Shown in pieces: positions 26,951 through 40,397 of a DNA stretch of 64,000 nucleotides. Position 1 is the first letter of the stretch; each line of letters opens with the position of its first letter. The notes beneath the pieces are model-generated. The model did not search any database. It saw nothing but the letters and a program-made list of their open reading frames with translations, and had not been told where the DNA came from. A program made the translations under genes and the position numbers. The stretch spans positions 186,001 to 250,000 of the forward strand of contig VZSF01001209.1 of the NCBI GenBank assembly GCA_013398295.1. Reading direction: 5' to 3'. The DNA comes from Chionis minor. Taxonomy: Eukaryota; Chordata; Aves; Charadriiformes; Chionididae.

Positions 26951-27771
26951 AATGATCAAAATGTATAGATTGATGTGTGTGTTTGTGTGGTGCACGAGTG
27001 TGTGTGTCCGCAAGGCAGTAGTAAATTACAAAGAATACGTAATTCATCTTCTGTCTACTCTCAAACAACAGCTTAGTGACAGCCACCAAAGCAAAACAGT
27101 AAGGTTTCATACTTACCTTGCATAAGATACTTGCTTCTATAAAATGCTAGCTGAAACTCCGTAAAAAGCTGTTTCTACATTAAGAATGGAGGTCAGTATT
27201 GAGGGGGTGCATTTGACTTGCACTGAGAAGCTATGTGTGTGCAATTTAAGGGTTTCTTTCATGAACTTGAAAGTTATCTTCCCCTGAAGTTGAGTTCATT
27301 TAGAATTGGTGGAAATGAGGTGAAACTTCACACAAAATGAGATCAGCATAAGTGTTCATGTTGTCTTCTCTGGTGGTGTCCCCCTTTTTAAATAGCCGAC
27401 ACATACAGACTGACTGCAGCTAAAGATTAAACAGTTATATGATAATATTAAAACCACTTTCAAATATTCTCTTCAGACAAGTAAATACCCACTGAAAGCT
27501 GAAGGCAGCTTCTAAGGTACTCTTCAATCCCCTAGGGTGAAAAATAATTATACACATATACGAATGTAAGTTATTATAACATGATAGAGGAAATGTCTTG
27601 TAATATCACTGTGGCATTTGAAATGCTCTGTGATAAGCATGCAATGAAACTAAGTTTATAGACTTGTGGCATGCATTGCAGATGTGTTTTTCAGGTTAAA
27701 TTATTTGACTTGTATTACAATACAGGCAGTATAACTACGTATATATTCCTGTGTTTGTTGTGTTTTACTTC
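26951..27771. other. Single-copy DNA with a short TG-rich run
   Basis: TG-rich low complexity lies at about 26970-27008; otherwise nothing is recognisable. Confidence 0.5.
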
Positions 27772-27811
27772 AGAAGTCCCTTTCAACTGAAACCACCCTA
27801 TGATTCTGTGA
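27772..27811 (+). mobile_element. Very short CR1 3' tail
   Basis: About 40 bp match only the CR1 terminus: AGAAGTCCCTTTCAACTGAA, then ACCCTATGATTCTGTGAA. It is either an extremely 5'-truncated insertion or the last recognisable part of an old one. Confidence 0.7.
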
Positions 27812-28005
27812 ACACCCTAGCTACCTATACCTAAACCAATATTTTTTAAAATAGGTTTTCAGAAGTCCTGAGAAGACTTTTGCAGCATGATGAAATTACC
27901 TTCTGTGTATAGTGTCTCTAAACAGTTTGCTTACCACTTCCACCGAGTCTCCACCTCAGTTAGAAACGCCTGCCAGTTCCTTTTGAGATTCATGAGAGTT
28001 TATTA

Positions 28006-28083
28006 AAGCTTGCTACAAGTTACTTGTAGCGAAAATGTCAGTGGTTAGTATATAACTATGTTAGGATAACTTATAGCAAGCTT
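28006..28083. repeat. Nested inverted repeats (hairpin-prone)
   Basis: 28006-28023 and 28066-28083 form an 18-bp inverted repeat with 16 matches, separated by 42 bp. Nested in the left arm is a tight hairpin, GCTACAAG-TTA-CTTGTAGC (28012-28030). It could be a remnant of a small inverted-repeat transposon; I recognise no family. Confidence 0.55.
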
Positions 28084-29990
28084 GAAGCAATTTATGGCTT
28101 CTGTGTGAGGAGTTGATATAGAATCTTATTATGTAAATTTGTTAAACCATATTTCACTTGAAAGTTTTTCCTCCTCCCGTGACCAGCAGACTGAGCTAGA
28201 GAAAGCAGTACGCCCCTTCCTGACACACTTGAACGTGATGATCATATTGAGCATTCGGTTATTTCAACATGCTCTTTTAATTTCCACAAAGAAGTGAAGT
28301 ATTAAATCCAAGAAGTGCAATGTGTGGCAACAGAAAACATTGGAATGTGCGAGGCACAGAAAAAAGACCTTTAGCATATCTCATTTTCCTGGTTCTTTTT
28401 TACTTTATTTTTTTTTTTTTTTGCCTGTGCTTGATTATGTAAGGGTTTTATGCTTGCCATAACTCATCTGTAATATTTAATTGATTCATCCAGTTGTCTC
28501 TTACTGCTGTGGGCACTCTAATCAATTAAGGATCTTCACTGAACTGTGGCCTCCTATTTTCCCTCCTCCACCTTTCTTCCATTAAGTCTCTTGAGCGTGA
28601 CCACATGCCTACTTGCGTTTATGTATGGATGTGCTTGTTTGTTCTTTGAACTTAAATCAAGTTTCTTCATTTTCTTTATCTTAATGTTGTTTATCTCTGC
28701 CTGAATTTCCTCAAGATTCTGTATTCTGTGGGGCTCACTTTAATTTCCAGCTATCCAAAAAGCTGCTTGCACAGCATCCAAAACATAAACAGTATTTCTG
28801 CAGTGTTTATCAGGCAATCTTGTGATATTATTGCATCAATATATCTATAATGATTCAGTGTCATAACCAATGTTATCATCAGGCAGCAAGCACCCAAATA
28901 ATCCTCTAAGATCCCATAAAGCCTTTCAGTTTATTTAATTCTTTCTACAGCTCTTAAATTCGACTGGATAGCCAAACACAGGTTTTCTTCTTTCCTTGCA
29001 GACTACTGTTTCTTTTTCTCATTTGAGAAACTATCTCTTGATTTAATCCCTGTGTAATCCAGAGCTGTAAAATTCTAATTGTTAATGCCTTTACTGATGG
29101 AGTCAGAGAAGAAGCCCAGCTTCTGGAAACACAGGGGCTTCCTAAAGCTCCTGATAGGGCATCATTCTTCTGTGTCATGTATTCTTGTACATTTTAATCT
29201 TGCACACCCAGATTCAGGAAGTTTCCAGGCTGAAAGTGTCTGAAGGAGTTTAACTGGTTAACTTAGACTGGAATTTACATTGGATCAAAGTCTAGGCATT
29301 CCTCACTACCACCATTACATCCATTTTCTCTTCTTTAGCATCCCCAGGGAAACTTTAAAAAGTATTGTAATACCAAGCTGCTGACTCAGGCTTTTTTCCT
29401 CTTGGATGCATGGCATTAAAATCCTTTCCCCAGGGATTTCTGCAACTGTTAGCAATAAGAAAATTTATCTGATACTCTCTTTTTTCCTTCCTTTTCTTTA
29501 TAACTGCTAAGCTGGTAAGCAATGATTCTTTCCTTCTTCTGAGTTATTTTTTCCCTCTGTTATTTCTTTTGCTAATGTTACTGAGAACTCATGGGAGAGA
29601 AGAAGAGACTTAAAAGACTTAAATTATTTGACTGGAAAATGTGCTGCCTTTTATTACTTCAGCGTCTCAAGGAAAAAGTATTCATTTTACTTTTATGGGA
29701 GACAGCACGACTTACTGGATTAGGTTACTTTTCAGTTTAATACACTTGTGTCATTAATTGAACAAAGATCAAAATTATTTGGCAAGAATAGATAAAATGC
29801 TCCTTTAAAACTTAGGATTTTGTACAATAGCTTTTTCCTTCAAATTTAACCAACTGCAGAAGCCAAGATGTCTGCACATACACAGCAACTGAGAACAGAT
29901 GTTGGCTACACATGGCTTCAGTGGACAGTTACGGTGACTGTAAGCACTGTGCTTATGGACAGTTTCTGTGCTTCTCCATTTCTATTTTGT

Positions 29991-30035
29991 AGAGACTGGA
30001 GATGATGAAAGAGACTGGAGATGATGAAAGAGACT
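29991..30035. repeat. 19-bp tandem duplication, 2.4 copies
   Basis: The unit AGAGACTGGAGATGATGAA occurs at 29991-30009 and 30010-30028, followed by the partial AGAGACT. The copies are identical, so the duplication is recent or length-variable. Confidence 0.95.
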
Positions 30036-30206
30036 TCATGATAGCTGTAGATGTCCTGATAATCTTCCTGTATGAAAGCACTGCCTCATTGTTTGGTTAT
30101 ACGAGTGTTTTGGTGCCAACTCAGCCTTGATACAGCCCAATATCTAGCCTCATGTTTCTTGAATTTCTCAGTGTTTGCTTTGTCCTTCAAATGTCTTCAG
30201 AATCAG

Positions 30207-30240
30207 TCACTCACATGTAAATCTCACTCACATGTAAATC
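30207..30240. repeat. 17-bp perfect tandem duplication
   Basis: TCACTCACATGTAAATC is repeated exactly at 30207-30223 and 30224-30240. Confidence 0.95.
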
Positions 30241-30472
30241 TAATACAGAAACTCATACAGGTAGGATTTATGTGTGCTCCCCTGATGATTTTAAACCAGG
30301 ATCAAAACCCAAGAGCAAACCCCAAAAAACTCACCTAGGGAACTTGAATTTTTTTAACAGTTTCTGCCTGGAAAAAGGCAGAGAAAATACCTCCTTTTTA
30401 GATATGTATAATTTATTATAAAAGGAAAGATAAAAAAAAATTCCTTGCTTATATTAGTTTAAGATGGGAGTT

Positions 30473-30708
30473 ATCTCACCTAAATTTGTCTGCCTAAAAT
30501 TTAGGTAGCCAGTTATAATCTAGCCATCTAGAATCATTCCATAGGCAACAAAGATCTCCACTTCCAAGAGTCCTGCAACTCAGTCTAAATGATGGCATGA
30601 CTAATTATCCTATGGAGGCACCTGTGTCTTCCATTAACATTAGAAGAAATCTTGAAAATTAACTTGGGCTTGATGCCCAACTTTTAGGCAGACAAATTTA
30701 GGTGAGAT
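30473..30708. mobile_element. MITE-like element with perfect 27-bp terminal inverted repeats
   Basis: The first 27 bases (30473-30499, starting ATCTCACCTAAATTTG and ending GCCTAAAA) are the exact reverse complement of the last 27 (30682-30708). Pairing extends inward imperfectly for perhaps 15 bp. The interior of ~180 bp has no coding capacity. This is the architecture of a non-autonomous DNA transposon. I do not see a clear target-site duplication at these boundaries, and I cannot name the superfamily. Alternatives are an ancient conserved hairpin repeat or a local inverted duplication. Confidence 0.6.
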
Positions 30709-32130
30709 GAATCCTACTGTTAGTCATTATTTTAAGCTGAAGCTAACTCCATGTATGATGTATCTAATCCCAAATTGTCATCTAAATGGCCTTCATGCAC
30801 AGATGATACTGTGCTGTTGATAAATAAAAAAATAATAAATCAATTCTTTGGCCATACCAATTCTTAAAAGACAGTTGAGTCACCCTGGAGCATTTTACTC
30901 TAAATTAGCAAATTAAGTTCTTCTGTTCCTCATTGCCTCTAAGAAAATGGCAAACTCAGGAAATCTTAGACCTAAATCAGAAAACAGGAGACCATGAAAA
31001 GTCTGCTTAAACCAAACATAGTGACTATGGCAAATTAAAAAATGATACATCGTTATCGTGTCATGTATCAGACCTAATGCGCATATCCAACAGGGCTAAG
31101 ACATTAGTCTTACTGTGTATGTGATGTGCCATTGGTCTGTGTACTCATTTCAGGAAAAAAACCACTCAGAGTGACAGAATAGTATGTACAAAAACACAGA
31201 GGTGAAAGATTTGTAATTTTACCAGTCATCAACAATCCTCTTGTTACAGAAGAAAAAACATTTACAGGTTTTGTGTTAAATTTAGGATTCTATCCAATAG
31301 GGCATGCAGTTGTGCATACCTTATCTTGGCTTGATATAAACCACAAACCTGCTTTTGTAAAGATGCTTATGTGTGAGATCTGAAAACAGGAAAGTAATAG
31401 AATGTTTTCAGTGTTCACAATTAAGTGCTGAAATTGTGAATTTACTTCCATTGTAAAAAGAAAACAAAAATATAATCCAACTCAAATAGTTTTTTAGATT
31501 TTTTTTTTGATAACATGAGTAAGACTTGAGTTTGAATACTGGCCCTTTACACAGAAATACATATATAAGCACACGAGAGAAAAGGCGATGTGGAGGATTA
31601 ATGTATTTTCACTGAAAAATTCAATTTTTTTTTTTTAAAAAAATACAGGGTTCAAAGTAAACAAACATTTTGATGTCTACTACATTGACAAAATCTCTTA
31701 TTTTGCTTTCTTTATTACAATATGTTGTGAAAAGAATTATTTTTCCAACACACATCCAATTGTCACAATTTCAGTTGAGCATATTTTACCTATGTAGAGA
31801 TACTAAAGGATTGTGATTGATCTAAATGAAAGTAAAAACCACCTTATTTTAACAGAAATTCCTTGAAATTTAGTTTGGCTTCTGAAAACAAAATTGTATT
31901 TTCATTTTTGTTGTTTAGCAGATAATTTTAGGGAGGGGGAGAGTGAAATACCTTGATTGCTTTAACCTAAAATAGAAGTTGTTAAGTTTCGATATTAAAA
32001 AGCCGCCAAAGCCAAAGACTGCAGGGCTGCCCTCAAACAAAGCAGGAAGTGAAAACTAGGGCTTAAACACCCCGAACAGGTGTTTGGACTGTTATCCTCA
32101 CAGGACAGGAGAATGAGAGCCTGTGCATGA
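30709..32130. other. Single-copy AT-rich DNA
   Basis: I recognise no gene or repeat. Confidence 0.55.
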
Positions 32131-32269
32131 CTCCTCCTTCTCCTCCTTCCTCCTCTTCCTCTTCCTCTTCCTCTTCCTCTTCCTCTTCCTCTTCCTCACA
32201 ACTGCCTTCTCCTCCTTCTCCTTCTCCTTCTCCTTCTCCTTCTCCTTCTCCTTCTCCTTCTCCTTTCCC
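32131..32269. repeat. Polypyrimidine mirror repeat (H-DNA type)
   Basis: The left arm (32131-32197) is pure pyrimidine and mainly (CTCTTC)n. The right arm (32205-32269) is pure pyrimidine and mainly (CTTCTC)n. The second unit is the first read backwards, so the arms are mirror images around the 7-nt spacer ACAACTG. Mirror-symmetric homopurine-homopyrimidine DNA can fold into an intramolecular triplex. The Lys/Glu/Arg minus-strand frame across it is an artefact of the repeat. Confidence 0.95.
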
Positions 32270-35200
32270 ATAATTTCTTTTTTTTGAATGGCATTTGTGC
32301 CACTTAGGTTTGTTGGAAGATTTCTTTCAGCCAGTAACAAGTTTCTGGTGCCTCAGATTACATCTCTGTTTGTCTAAAAATAAGCAATTTCCAAAACGGT
32401 ATTTTCTAAAAGATGGTATGTATGCATAGGAGACTTGATTGCAGTGTTTTGATACACAAACTGTTCTGAACTTCTTAGATTGGTATATAATTTCACTTTG
32501 TAGGAATGGAGAGCAAACAGTTGGTGAGATCAAGGCAGTATGCTACTGGTTTTTATAAACTGGAAATGTCAGCAACCATTACAATTTAATATTTGATATA
32601 TAACTTTTTTATTGTAATATAGGAGCATGCCACAGTTCCCTTTACGATTTGTCAGACTACAGACAGTTGGCTCTCTCCATTTATATAAATACATTGGTTA
32701 GCTTGCAAATCTAGTTAGTTATTTGGAGTTGCTGTGTGAGGAATTGATGATGCTGCTATAAAAGAAGAGCCTCAGCTGTAGATATGGAAGATTAGAAATA
32801 ACATTGCTGCAACTTGCAGAAATCAACAGACCTTGAGTTTTTGTTTAAGCCCAGGAATACAGAAAATCTGGGACATTCATAAAGAAAGGAAATTCCTTTG
32901 ATATATCAAAAAAAAAAAAAAGATTTCTGAACTGTTTAATTAACAACCTATAAAAATATGTATCTGAGACTGAACTGGTGATAAGATGTCATATTTGTTC
33001 TATAAAAACTTTTCTACTAGGAAAATTATTTTAAAAAATCTAGTCAGCATCGGAATCAAACCATCTGCTGAAGACTTGCACTCCTGATCTTCTGATGTTA
33101 ATAGCTGGGAAGGGCAAAACTTACCCACCATACATCCATCAAAAATATAGTGGGTTTTATTTGTTATTGATTCTTAAGGTACAGTGAAGTGCTGCCTCTG
33201 GAGTGTGCTTGCTGACGTGGCAGATGGTCTTTATTACTCCTAAAGGTCTGTTTGGTTAATGGCACTCTAATTCTTTAGTATCTCCATCTATCTACCCTTC
33301 CCTTCCAATTAAACACAGTGACACATTTTTATGTCCTCTAAAGCAGCATAAATTAGCATCAACTATGGGCACTATAGAATAATACACTAATTGCAATCTG
33401 ATGACTAATTTGACAATACATAGAAGATAGATACTGTAGTTTTAATATTGGAGAGCTCCTGTGAAAGTTTTTCTGATGAGAAGAATTTTTTTAAGTCTAA
33501 ATATTTTATATATTTTAAATCCTTCCGTGTAGGTAGTTAAAAGAAATACCAAAACACTAGTTCAACATATATCTATTGTTCAAATTTTACCAGAATTCTG
33601 GATGTTGGTGGTCAGGCTGTGGAGGCCCATTATAAAGAGGCATGTGCAGAAAAATTCTCTTCATATGCTACAGAAGCTGAAATACACTCCACGGGCATCC
33701 AAGCAGGGCCTGACCCTAAGTGCATTTAAGCTATTGCGGGAATCCGCTGCCTTCAGGGGAGTTAGGTCATAATTGTAATGATTGTGTTAAGTCACTACAC
33801 AGAGTCCCATAAAAGTTTCACATCCAAGCATTTCTGATCAGAACAGGCCACATTTGAATTAAATTAACTTAATTAAATCAAACTGTAATGAACTAGAGCC
33901 ATTTTATTATATTGATAGCTCTTTCGTTGTATTTAAATGACATATTTTCACAAAGTTTAATTATGCCTTTCCACTTCCCAGAAAAAACACTGAATTTAAG
34001 ACAGTTATCCCCCTTTCTTCAAGTGAGAAAATGATGAGGAAGTAGACTTTTTTTTTGTTGGCTAATATGGAGTGCTTCTCTTCTTGGCAGCCTTTGAAGT
34101 GAGCATTTAAAAACAGAGGGCACTTTCAAAAGGCTTAAGCCAAAAAGTACTGGATGCTAAGCCAAATCTAGGACTCACTTGCACTATTGTCTCTCCTGTG
34201 CCTCATCCATCAAATGACACTTTTAATGCTACCTGAGCATGATGCTCTCTCTGCCTCATGGCATTACTGATATTATAGATCACTGAGAGACAGCTTATAC
34301 TTGCCCTGTATGTTTGCCCTGTTTTATGCTTTTGCCTAAGCTTTCAAGATTGTGCATTACTGAGGACAGGATAGTTGTCTAGAAGGAATTTTGATCTGAC
34401 TGAGAACATTATGTTCCCAGCTGTGCTGGTCACAGTAAAGTGAACTGACGTGTAGAAGATGGCTTTCTTCTTCTCTTTTTACACATTTATTTGGACGTTG
34501 GCGACGAATTTCTTGTGACAATTAATTTTCCTTATAGATTATCTAGAAAACACTTAGGCAAAAAAATAACAATATGAATACATAGATAGGTGCGTAATTC
34601 TATCACTGACAGTGTTAACTAAATAGTTTTAAGCTCTGTGAGAGAAATGAATAAGGACAGTTCTTTGCTCTTGCTTTTAAATAAGTTATCCTCTGATATT
34701 CTAAATGAGGACAAGCCTTTTATTCATACATGACAGGACTGGTAGCACAACTCTAGCTATAAACCACATATTTTTCTGGACAAAGAAAATAATCTACCTG
34801 TTAATATGTGCATTCTTGAGCGGTATTCTTTGAATCTCTAAATTATTGAGAAAAAAAACACACCATTTTTAACTAAAAAAAAAAAAGAAATAATAATTTC
34901 AAAGCCTTACATCAGTTCCTATATATGCTTATGTATAAGTTCCTTATAATCATAAAGGAAATGTTAGCGTTCATAACTTTCATTGCTTTTTACTGTTCAA
35001 GTTTTCTTAGCCGAGTTTCATGTGTCACTTTAAAAACAGATCTTTTTGCTTACAACTGCTGACAATTTTGCTGTTCTTAAGTTTTTGAATAAAGTACTGA
35101 TAGACCAGCAACAGCAGCAAGAATTATCAGCTTTTTTATGATTTTCTGATTCTTTCTTCAGATATTGCGTATTAAAATTTAGCTCAGTTAGAATGTGTAG

Positions 35201-38200
35201 AATAAAAAAATTGGCTTGTCTGGATGGTATATAAGCTGGCTGTGGATGTCACTTATTATAATAGGATTTCTAACAAATGACAGGTCAAAGTCTTGAGTTT
35301 CAAAGTATTTATGCAGAGTGTCAATCATTTACTCTTTGCCAGTTCAAATGCATAGCTATCTAGGCATACCTTTAAGGGATGTCCCCTGACTTTTCATCAA
35401 AAATTCCTTCTTTCCCTATCTCATCTAGTGGGTCTTAATGATTGGAACACAAAACCAGAGAAACAATGACATATTTGAAAGGAAGACCTGAACAGCTATA
35501 CTGTTTTTGTTACTATTACTCACCACTTCCTAAATTTATAGTGCAATTTGACTTCTTCTGCACTCTCTACTTTTTAAATAAACAGAATTGCCTTGATTTT
35601 TCAACAGAGAGTCACCTTAGCCTTTTAAGTTCAAAATAAAGAACATCATTAAAGAACTAACAGAAGCTGCAGCATAAGGGAGGGTCATGGCAAGACATTC
35701 ATTTAATAGCATCCTACAGAAAACATGTAGACAACAGGAAGGATAAAACTAACTTTCGAGCAGTATTTAAGGTGATATTTAGAAAGTAACTTGGAATGAA
35801 AAATCAGTTTCCTACTTTGTTTCAGCAATATCTACGACTAGTTCAAATAGCCAAATGATGTTTATCTTTTCAAGTGCAGTTTTTCCTGATGGCATTCTCA
35901 TCTCTGTTTGAAGTGTGAAATGTGTAATGAAGAATCCATCAAATCATGCAATATATGTTTCATTGCAGAAACTTACCACAGGTTCCTGAATATCCGTGTC
36001 TTTGAAAGAGGTTTTTCCAGGAAAATTTAATTCCTTGAGTATGTAATCTGTAAGCACCACAAAAGGCAAAGAAACATGTTTATTTTTAATTCATTACCAC
36101 ATTCAAATGAGTACTTGTAATACATCTTGTGATTAGAACCATCTGTATTAGTTAAGGACTGGACAGCAAGGTTTGCAAAAGTCTGCATTTAGTCAAAAAA
36201 TAATTCAGAAGTCTTTCCTACGTTACATAAGCTTGTGATGAACTTTCACCTTTTTGTACAATAGTTTTTCAGCATGCCTGCAGCTTCTTTATGTTGATGG
36301 TTTTTGTTCATCCTTAGCAGGTGAGATCCACCATCAAAGAGCTGACATAATAATTCTGGGTAGCAGTTTTCTAAAGTGTTTAGTGTTTACCCTGCTTTGC
36401 TTCCACTGAAAGCACTGGAAGTTACAGAACAATTAATTTTCTGGAACTGGTGCTGTAGGCACTAGAAAGTCCCCTGACGATGAAGGCTCTGATCGCTTAA
36501 GGTTTTGTTGCACTTTAAGGAAGTTTCCGTTATAATTTCAATTTACATGGAACAGAGCAAAAATAGTATTTCAAGATTAAACAGAGGTTCCAGAAGTCTC
36601 AAAATAAAAATGATTTCTCCATTAGTTCTGTATGTCTTAAATTACTTGTATTAAAGTCCGAATGGTTCACATTTTATGACATTTCTCCATCATGCCTTTG
36701 TGCATTTACCCTGTAAAAGCCTTATTTTTGGCCAAGAATTTAGAATTAACTTTCACATTAAGTGTCATAAACAGTATCCAGACTTTAATATTACAAACTG
36801 ATATTGCATACCATTAAATATGAATTTAAATCTACTTGGAGAAAGGTGAGTCTCTTTTTCCTTTGCATTCACGCACTTCATTTAGTGCCTTTATGAAAAT
36901 TAGGGTGTTCTTAGAATCATTCTGCTGCACTGGTCTTACTACACAGACACTGATGTTCACAAGGAATGTTATCTATGTGAGTGTTTCTGCTGAAGTCTGT
37001 GGGACATCTCCCTGCTGTAAAGTCGCATAAAAACGGGAAGACGGAATTGGCCCTACAGACTTTAATGATTACCAAGCACCCTAACTTAGAAAGCAGGTAA
37101 CTTAATTATATAAATCAACAGGAGATTGACCCTGCAGTGAATTTTTAATAATACACTAATTGCCTGATAGAGAAATCAAATTAGACATTAGAGGCAAATC
37201 TTCATCTCAGCATGCAGAGAGTTACATCCCCAAATCTTGTTACTAATAGAACTGCACGTAATTCTTGAGGCAGTATGAGAACAATTTAGGTTGGATTTTT
37301 TCCCTCTTTTCTCCTATGGAAAGAGTTAATATTGAGCTTAAGTTTGTCTCAGCTATTCTATATTGATCTTGAGAGTGACTCTCAGCTGCCCTTAAGTATT
37401 GTCTATTGTAGTCTCCCACAGCTTGTAAATTGGTTGTGGAACGAAATAATCAAGACCTTTTTCACAATGGTTTTCCAGTGGAAAAAAAAGCTGTTTTCAC
37501 AGAAGAAAAATTTTGTGAAACCAGCAGAGAAAATTCATCTGGAGAATAAATAATTATTCTAAAATTCCATAAAAAATCTGAAAGTTTCAAAATTACATTT
37601 TACATTTTCATTTTACAATTTGTCTTTGCTTATAACAGACATCTAAAAAAATTCTGCTACTGCTATGTCACAATAATGAAATGTGCTATTTGTATAATCA
37701 TTTTTTGTAGCTACTACTGATAGAAGCATCATCTGGAGATCAAAGTGTCTTTTGTTCTGTTCTGAAAAAAGCTTCAAACTGCTGCTTGAAACTTTTCAAA
37801 AATAACTTTTTGAAGATACTTGCTTTCATATACAATCTCAAAAGTATCTGTCTTTTTATCTGACACCCTGAAATTTTTAATGGCATAGATATTCTGATTT
37901 TCAGGCTGCTAGTTGCTAATATCAGCAGCTGGTAATTTATGATTTAAATAATAATATTACCAAACATAATATTCTTAAAATCATTAAATGGATGCAAAAA
38001 GATCTTAAGATATATTTATTATCACAAAGTGTTTAAAGAATAATTTTGGAAATCAATTGTCCTGCAGACCTGTAGGAGTTTTTTAGTGTCGTCTTCTCAA
38101 ATACGAAGATTACAAATGTATTTTCTTAGTATCCAAAAGCTGAATTTTTATGTGACTTCAAGAGGTGGAGTTTAATAAATTAAAAAAAAAATCAAACATT

Positions 38201-40397
38201 GTGAGAACTATACTAAGATTATTAATAGTAGCTACATTGAAGCTAGGAAAAATAAGTTAGTCTAAGTTAGTTTTTATGCACTGGCTATCTCTGTTTAATA
38301 CTCTTCTACCAGCTAGGCATCAATTACTATTGATTTCAATGATACTACCTATTAAAAGAGAAATCGAAGAGGAGACAATGATTTGAGTTTGGTTTCAAGA
38401 TACTTGTAAAACTTGAATTATACACCACAATAAACACCTCCTTGGTTCACTGTATGGGGATTTAAAAATAAGGCTAGCAGAGACTAATCACACTGTTTTT
38501 AAATTTGGACTAAAATGTAGTATTTGATTCTTAAACTTCCCTATTTTTGTTATGATTTTGCTTATTTTTACAAAAAATATGGTAAGATCTACTATGATCA
38601 GTGTTCATTTACCTGTACCCTCAATTCTCAAAAAAAAGAAAAATTACTCTGCAGCAGAAACATCAGTTATAAATGTCCTTTCCTTACTGAAAGATTTAAA
38701 TTACACTTTCTTTCCTTCCACTGGATTAAAATATTTTGTTTATAACGATTATCCGGAAGTAGTTTTACAGTTTAAGCAATTAATTAGTAAATTGTCTCCC
38801 TATCACAGAATTTGGTTTAACCAACTCAGATTATGTATGAAATGGTGGCTGTGATATTTAGTTGCATTGAAGTGTAAACATTAATATGTATTCCAAAATC
38901 AAATCCACTTGATAATTCTCCTGTTTTCACTGAGCAATCATATTCTCAGTCAGAGTCCATACAAAATAATCAGTGAGGACTTCTGGCAGTTTCGGCTGCC
39001 TTTAATACAAGAAGTGGAACAAGATTCTTTTCCCAGGAGTATCAGCAATGAGCACTTGGGGCTCTTTCACTCCTCTTTCTTGTATTTGTTGTACAATCTT
39101 GAGCTTTAGGCAATCTCCAAGCAGCGTAGGAGTGGTGACTTACAAATTAAACAATTATTTTGACTTGTAAAGTCCTTTGACAAATATTCAGATGGCAGTT
39201 ATGTATCAGCTGGTAAATGAAGTCTTAGATATGTTTTAAGTGCACAAGATAATAGACCTGAACGATGCTTGTCTCCATTGGTTTCTCATGCACTGGTGTC
39301 CAAAAATCTGTCTCTCCTCAGGCTCTGAGTGGTAGCTGACAGCTCTGCTGAAAGGCACTCTTTAAAGAAGATCTGGATAGGCTCCAGTATTGCCTTGCTT
39401 TATCCTGTTGTCTCTTCTCATTCTCACAATTTTGGGACTTTTGACACTCTTAGGTGATGTTTCTCAGTATGTCTCTGTCTCTGTTTCATGTCCACAGAAC
39501 ACCTCCATCAGTTACATCTAATCAGTTATCTTGTTTGATCCTCATCTGAATTTCCTTTCCATCCCCTGTAAAGGTTTGAACATTTTAAAAAAACCCACCG
39601 TATTGGTTTGAGAGCTGAGTTCCTCAGTTGTGGTGTTGGTTTTTTGTTTGTTTGTTTGTGGAGTTTTTTTGTTTGTTTTGCTTTTTGTTGTTTTTATTCA
39701 GGACTTTAGAAAGAATCTTCTCTTGCAGTAGAACTCAAATATCCTGTGTTTCAGCTTTGTATTGGAATATTAATGACACTATGCAATGTTCTACAACACT
39801 ATTCATTTTGTTTATATTTTTGAGATCTTTTTTTCTCAAACTCCTTTGTTAGCATAGAACTTTCCAGCATGACTTTATTGCTGTAATATACACATTGTTT
39901 GCTCCACTGCAGTTTTTTCCTTTTCTTTGCATAGCAATGTTTTTTATTTAAAGTCAACAGGGTTGTTTTGTTTTATTTTGTTTTTTATTTAAATACAGAT
40001 TGGATCATTGCTGGTCAAAATCTTAGAACAAAATATATTCCTGTGTATAATAAGGAAAACTGCTACATTTCTCCCATACCTTATTTAGTCAGAGCCAAGA
40101 TTCTTTGCTGCTTCTCTGCTGTTTGGAATGAACACGTAGAATACAAATTCATGAAAGCATGGGCTAGTCACTGAAGAAACTCCGATCTGCAAAGGACCTG
40201 CCCCTGCAGAATGCTAAAAAATTCCAAAACCTTTGACAGGACTTCTTCATGGGATAGTCATGGGTTCATATTCACAAGATCTTAGGAACTCTGACAGTAC
40301 ACCTAAATGTGAAGTGTTCTTGACCAAACCTGATTTAACCTCATCTGACTTTGAAGTTGGTCCTGTTTTTATCAGGAGTCTGGTGCTTCTGCAAATA
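32270..40397. other. Long single-copy AT-rich stretch
   Basis: About 8 kb with no recognisable gene, RNA gene or interspersed repeat. A (GTTT)n-like T-rich run lies at about 39640-39700, and a shorter TTTTG/TTTTA run at about 39965-39990. Frames at 38552-38854 and 36836-37030 have no domain. Confidence 0.5.

Larger units (their letters stand above)
27812..30472. other. Single-copy AT-rich DNA with small repeats
   Basis: No gene is recognisable. It contains the inverted repeat at 28006-28083, a paired homeodomain-type palindrome TAATCAATTA at 28519-28528, and two short tandem duplications near 30.0-30.2 kb. Confidence 0.5.

Noticed and set aside
32098..32340. Minus-strand KEKE/RKRK coding frame
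   Set aside because: It results from the hexamer pyrimidine repeats and has no extension with coding character.
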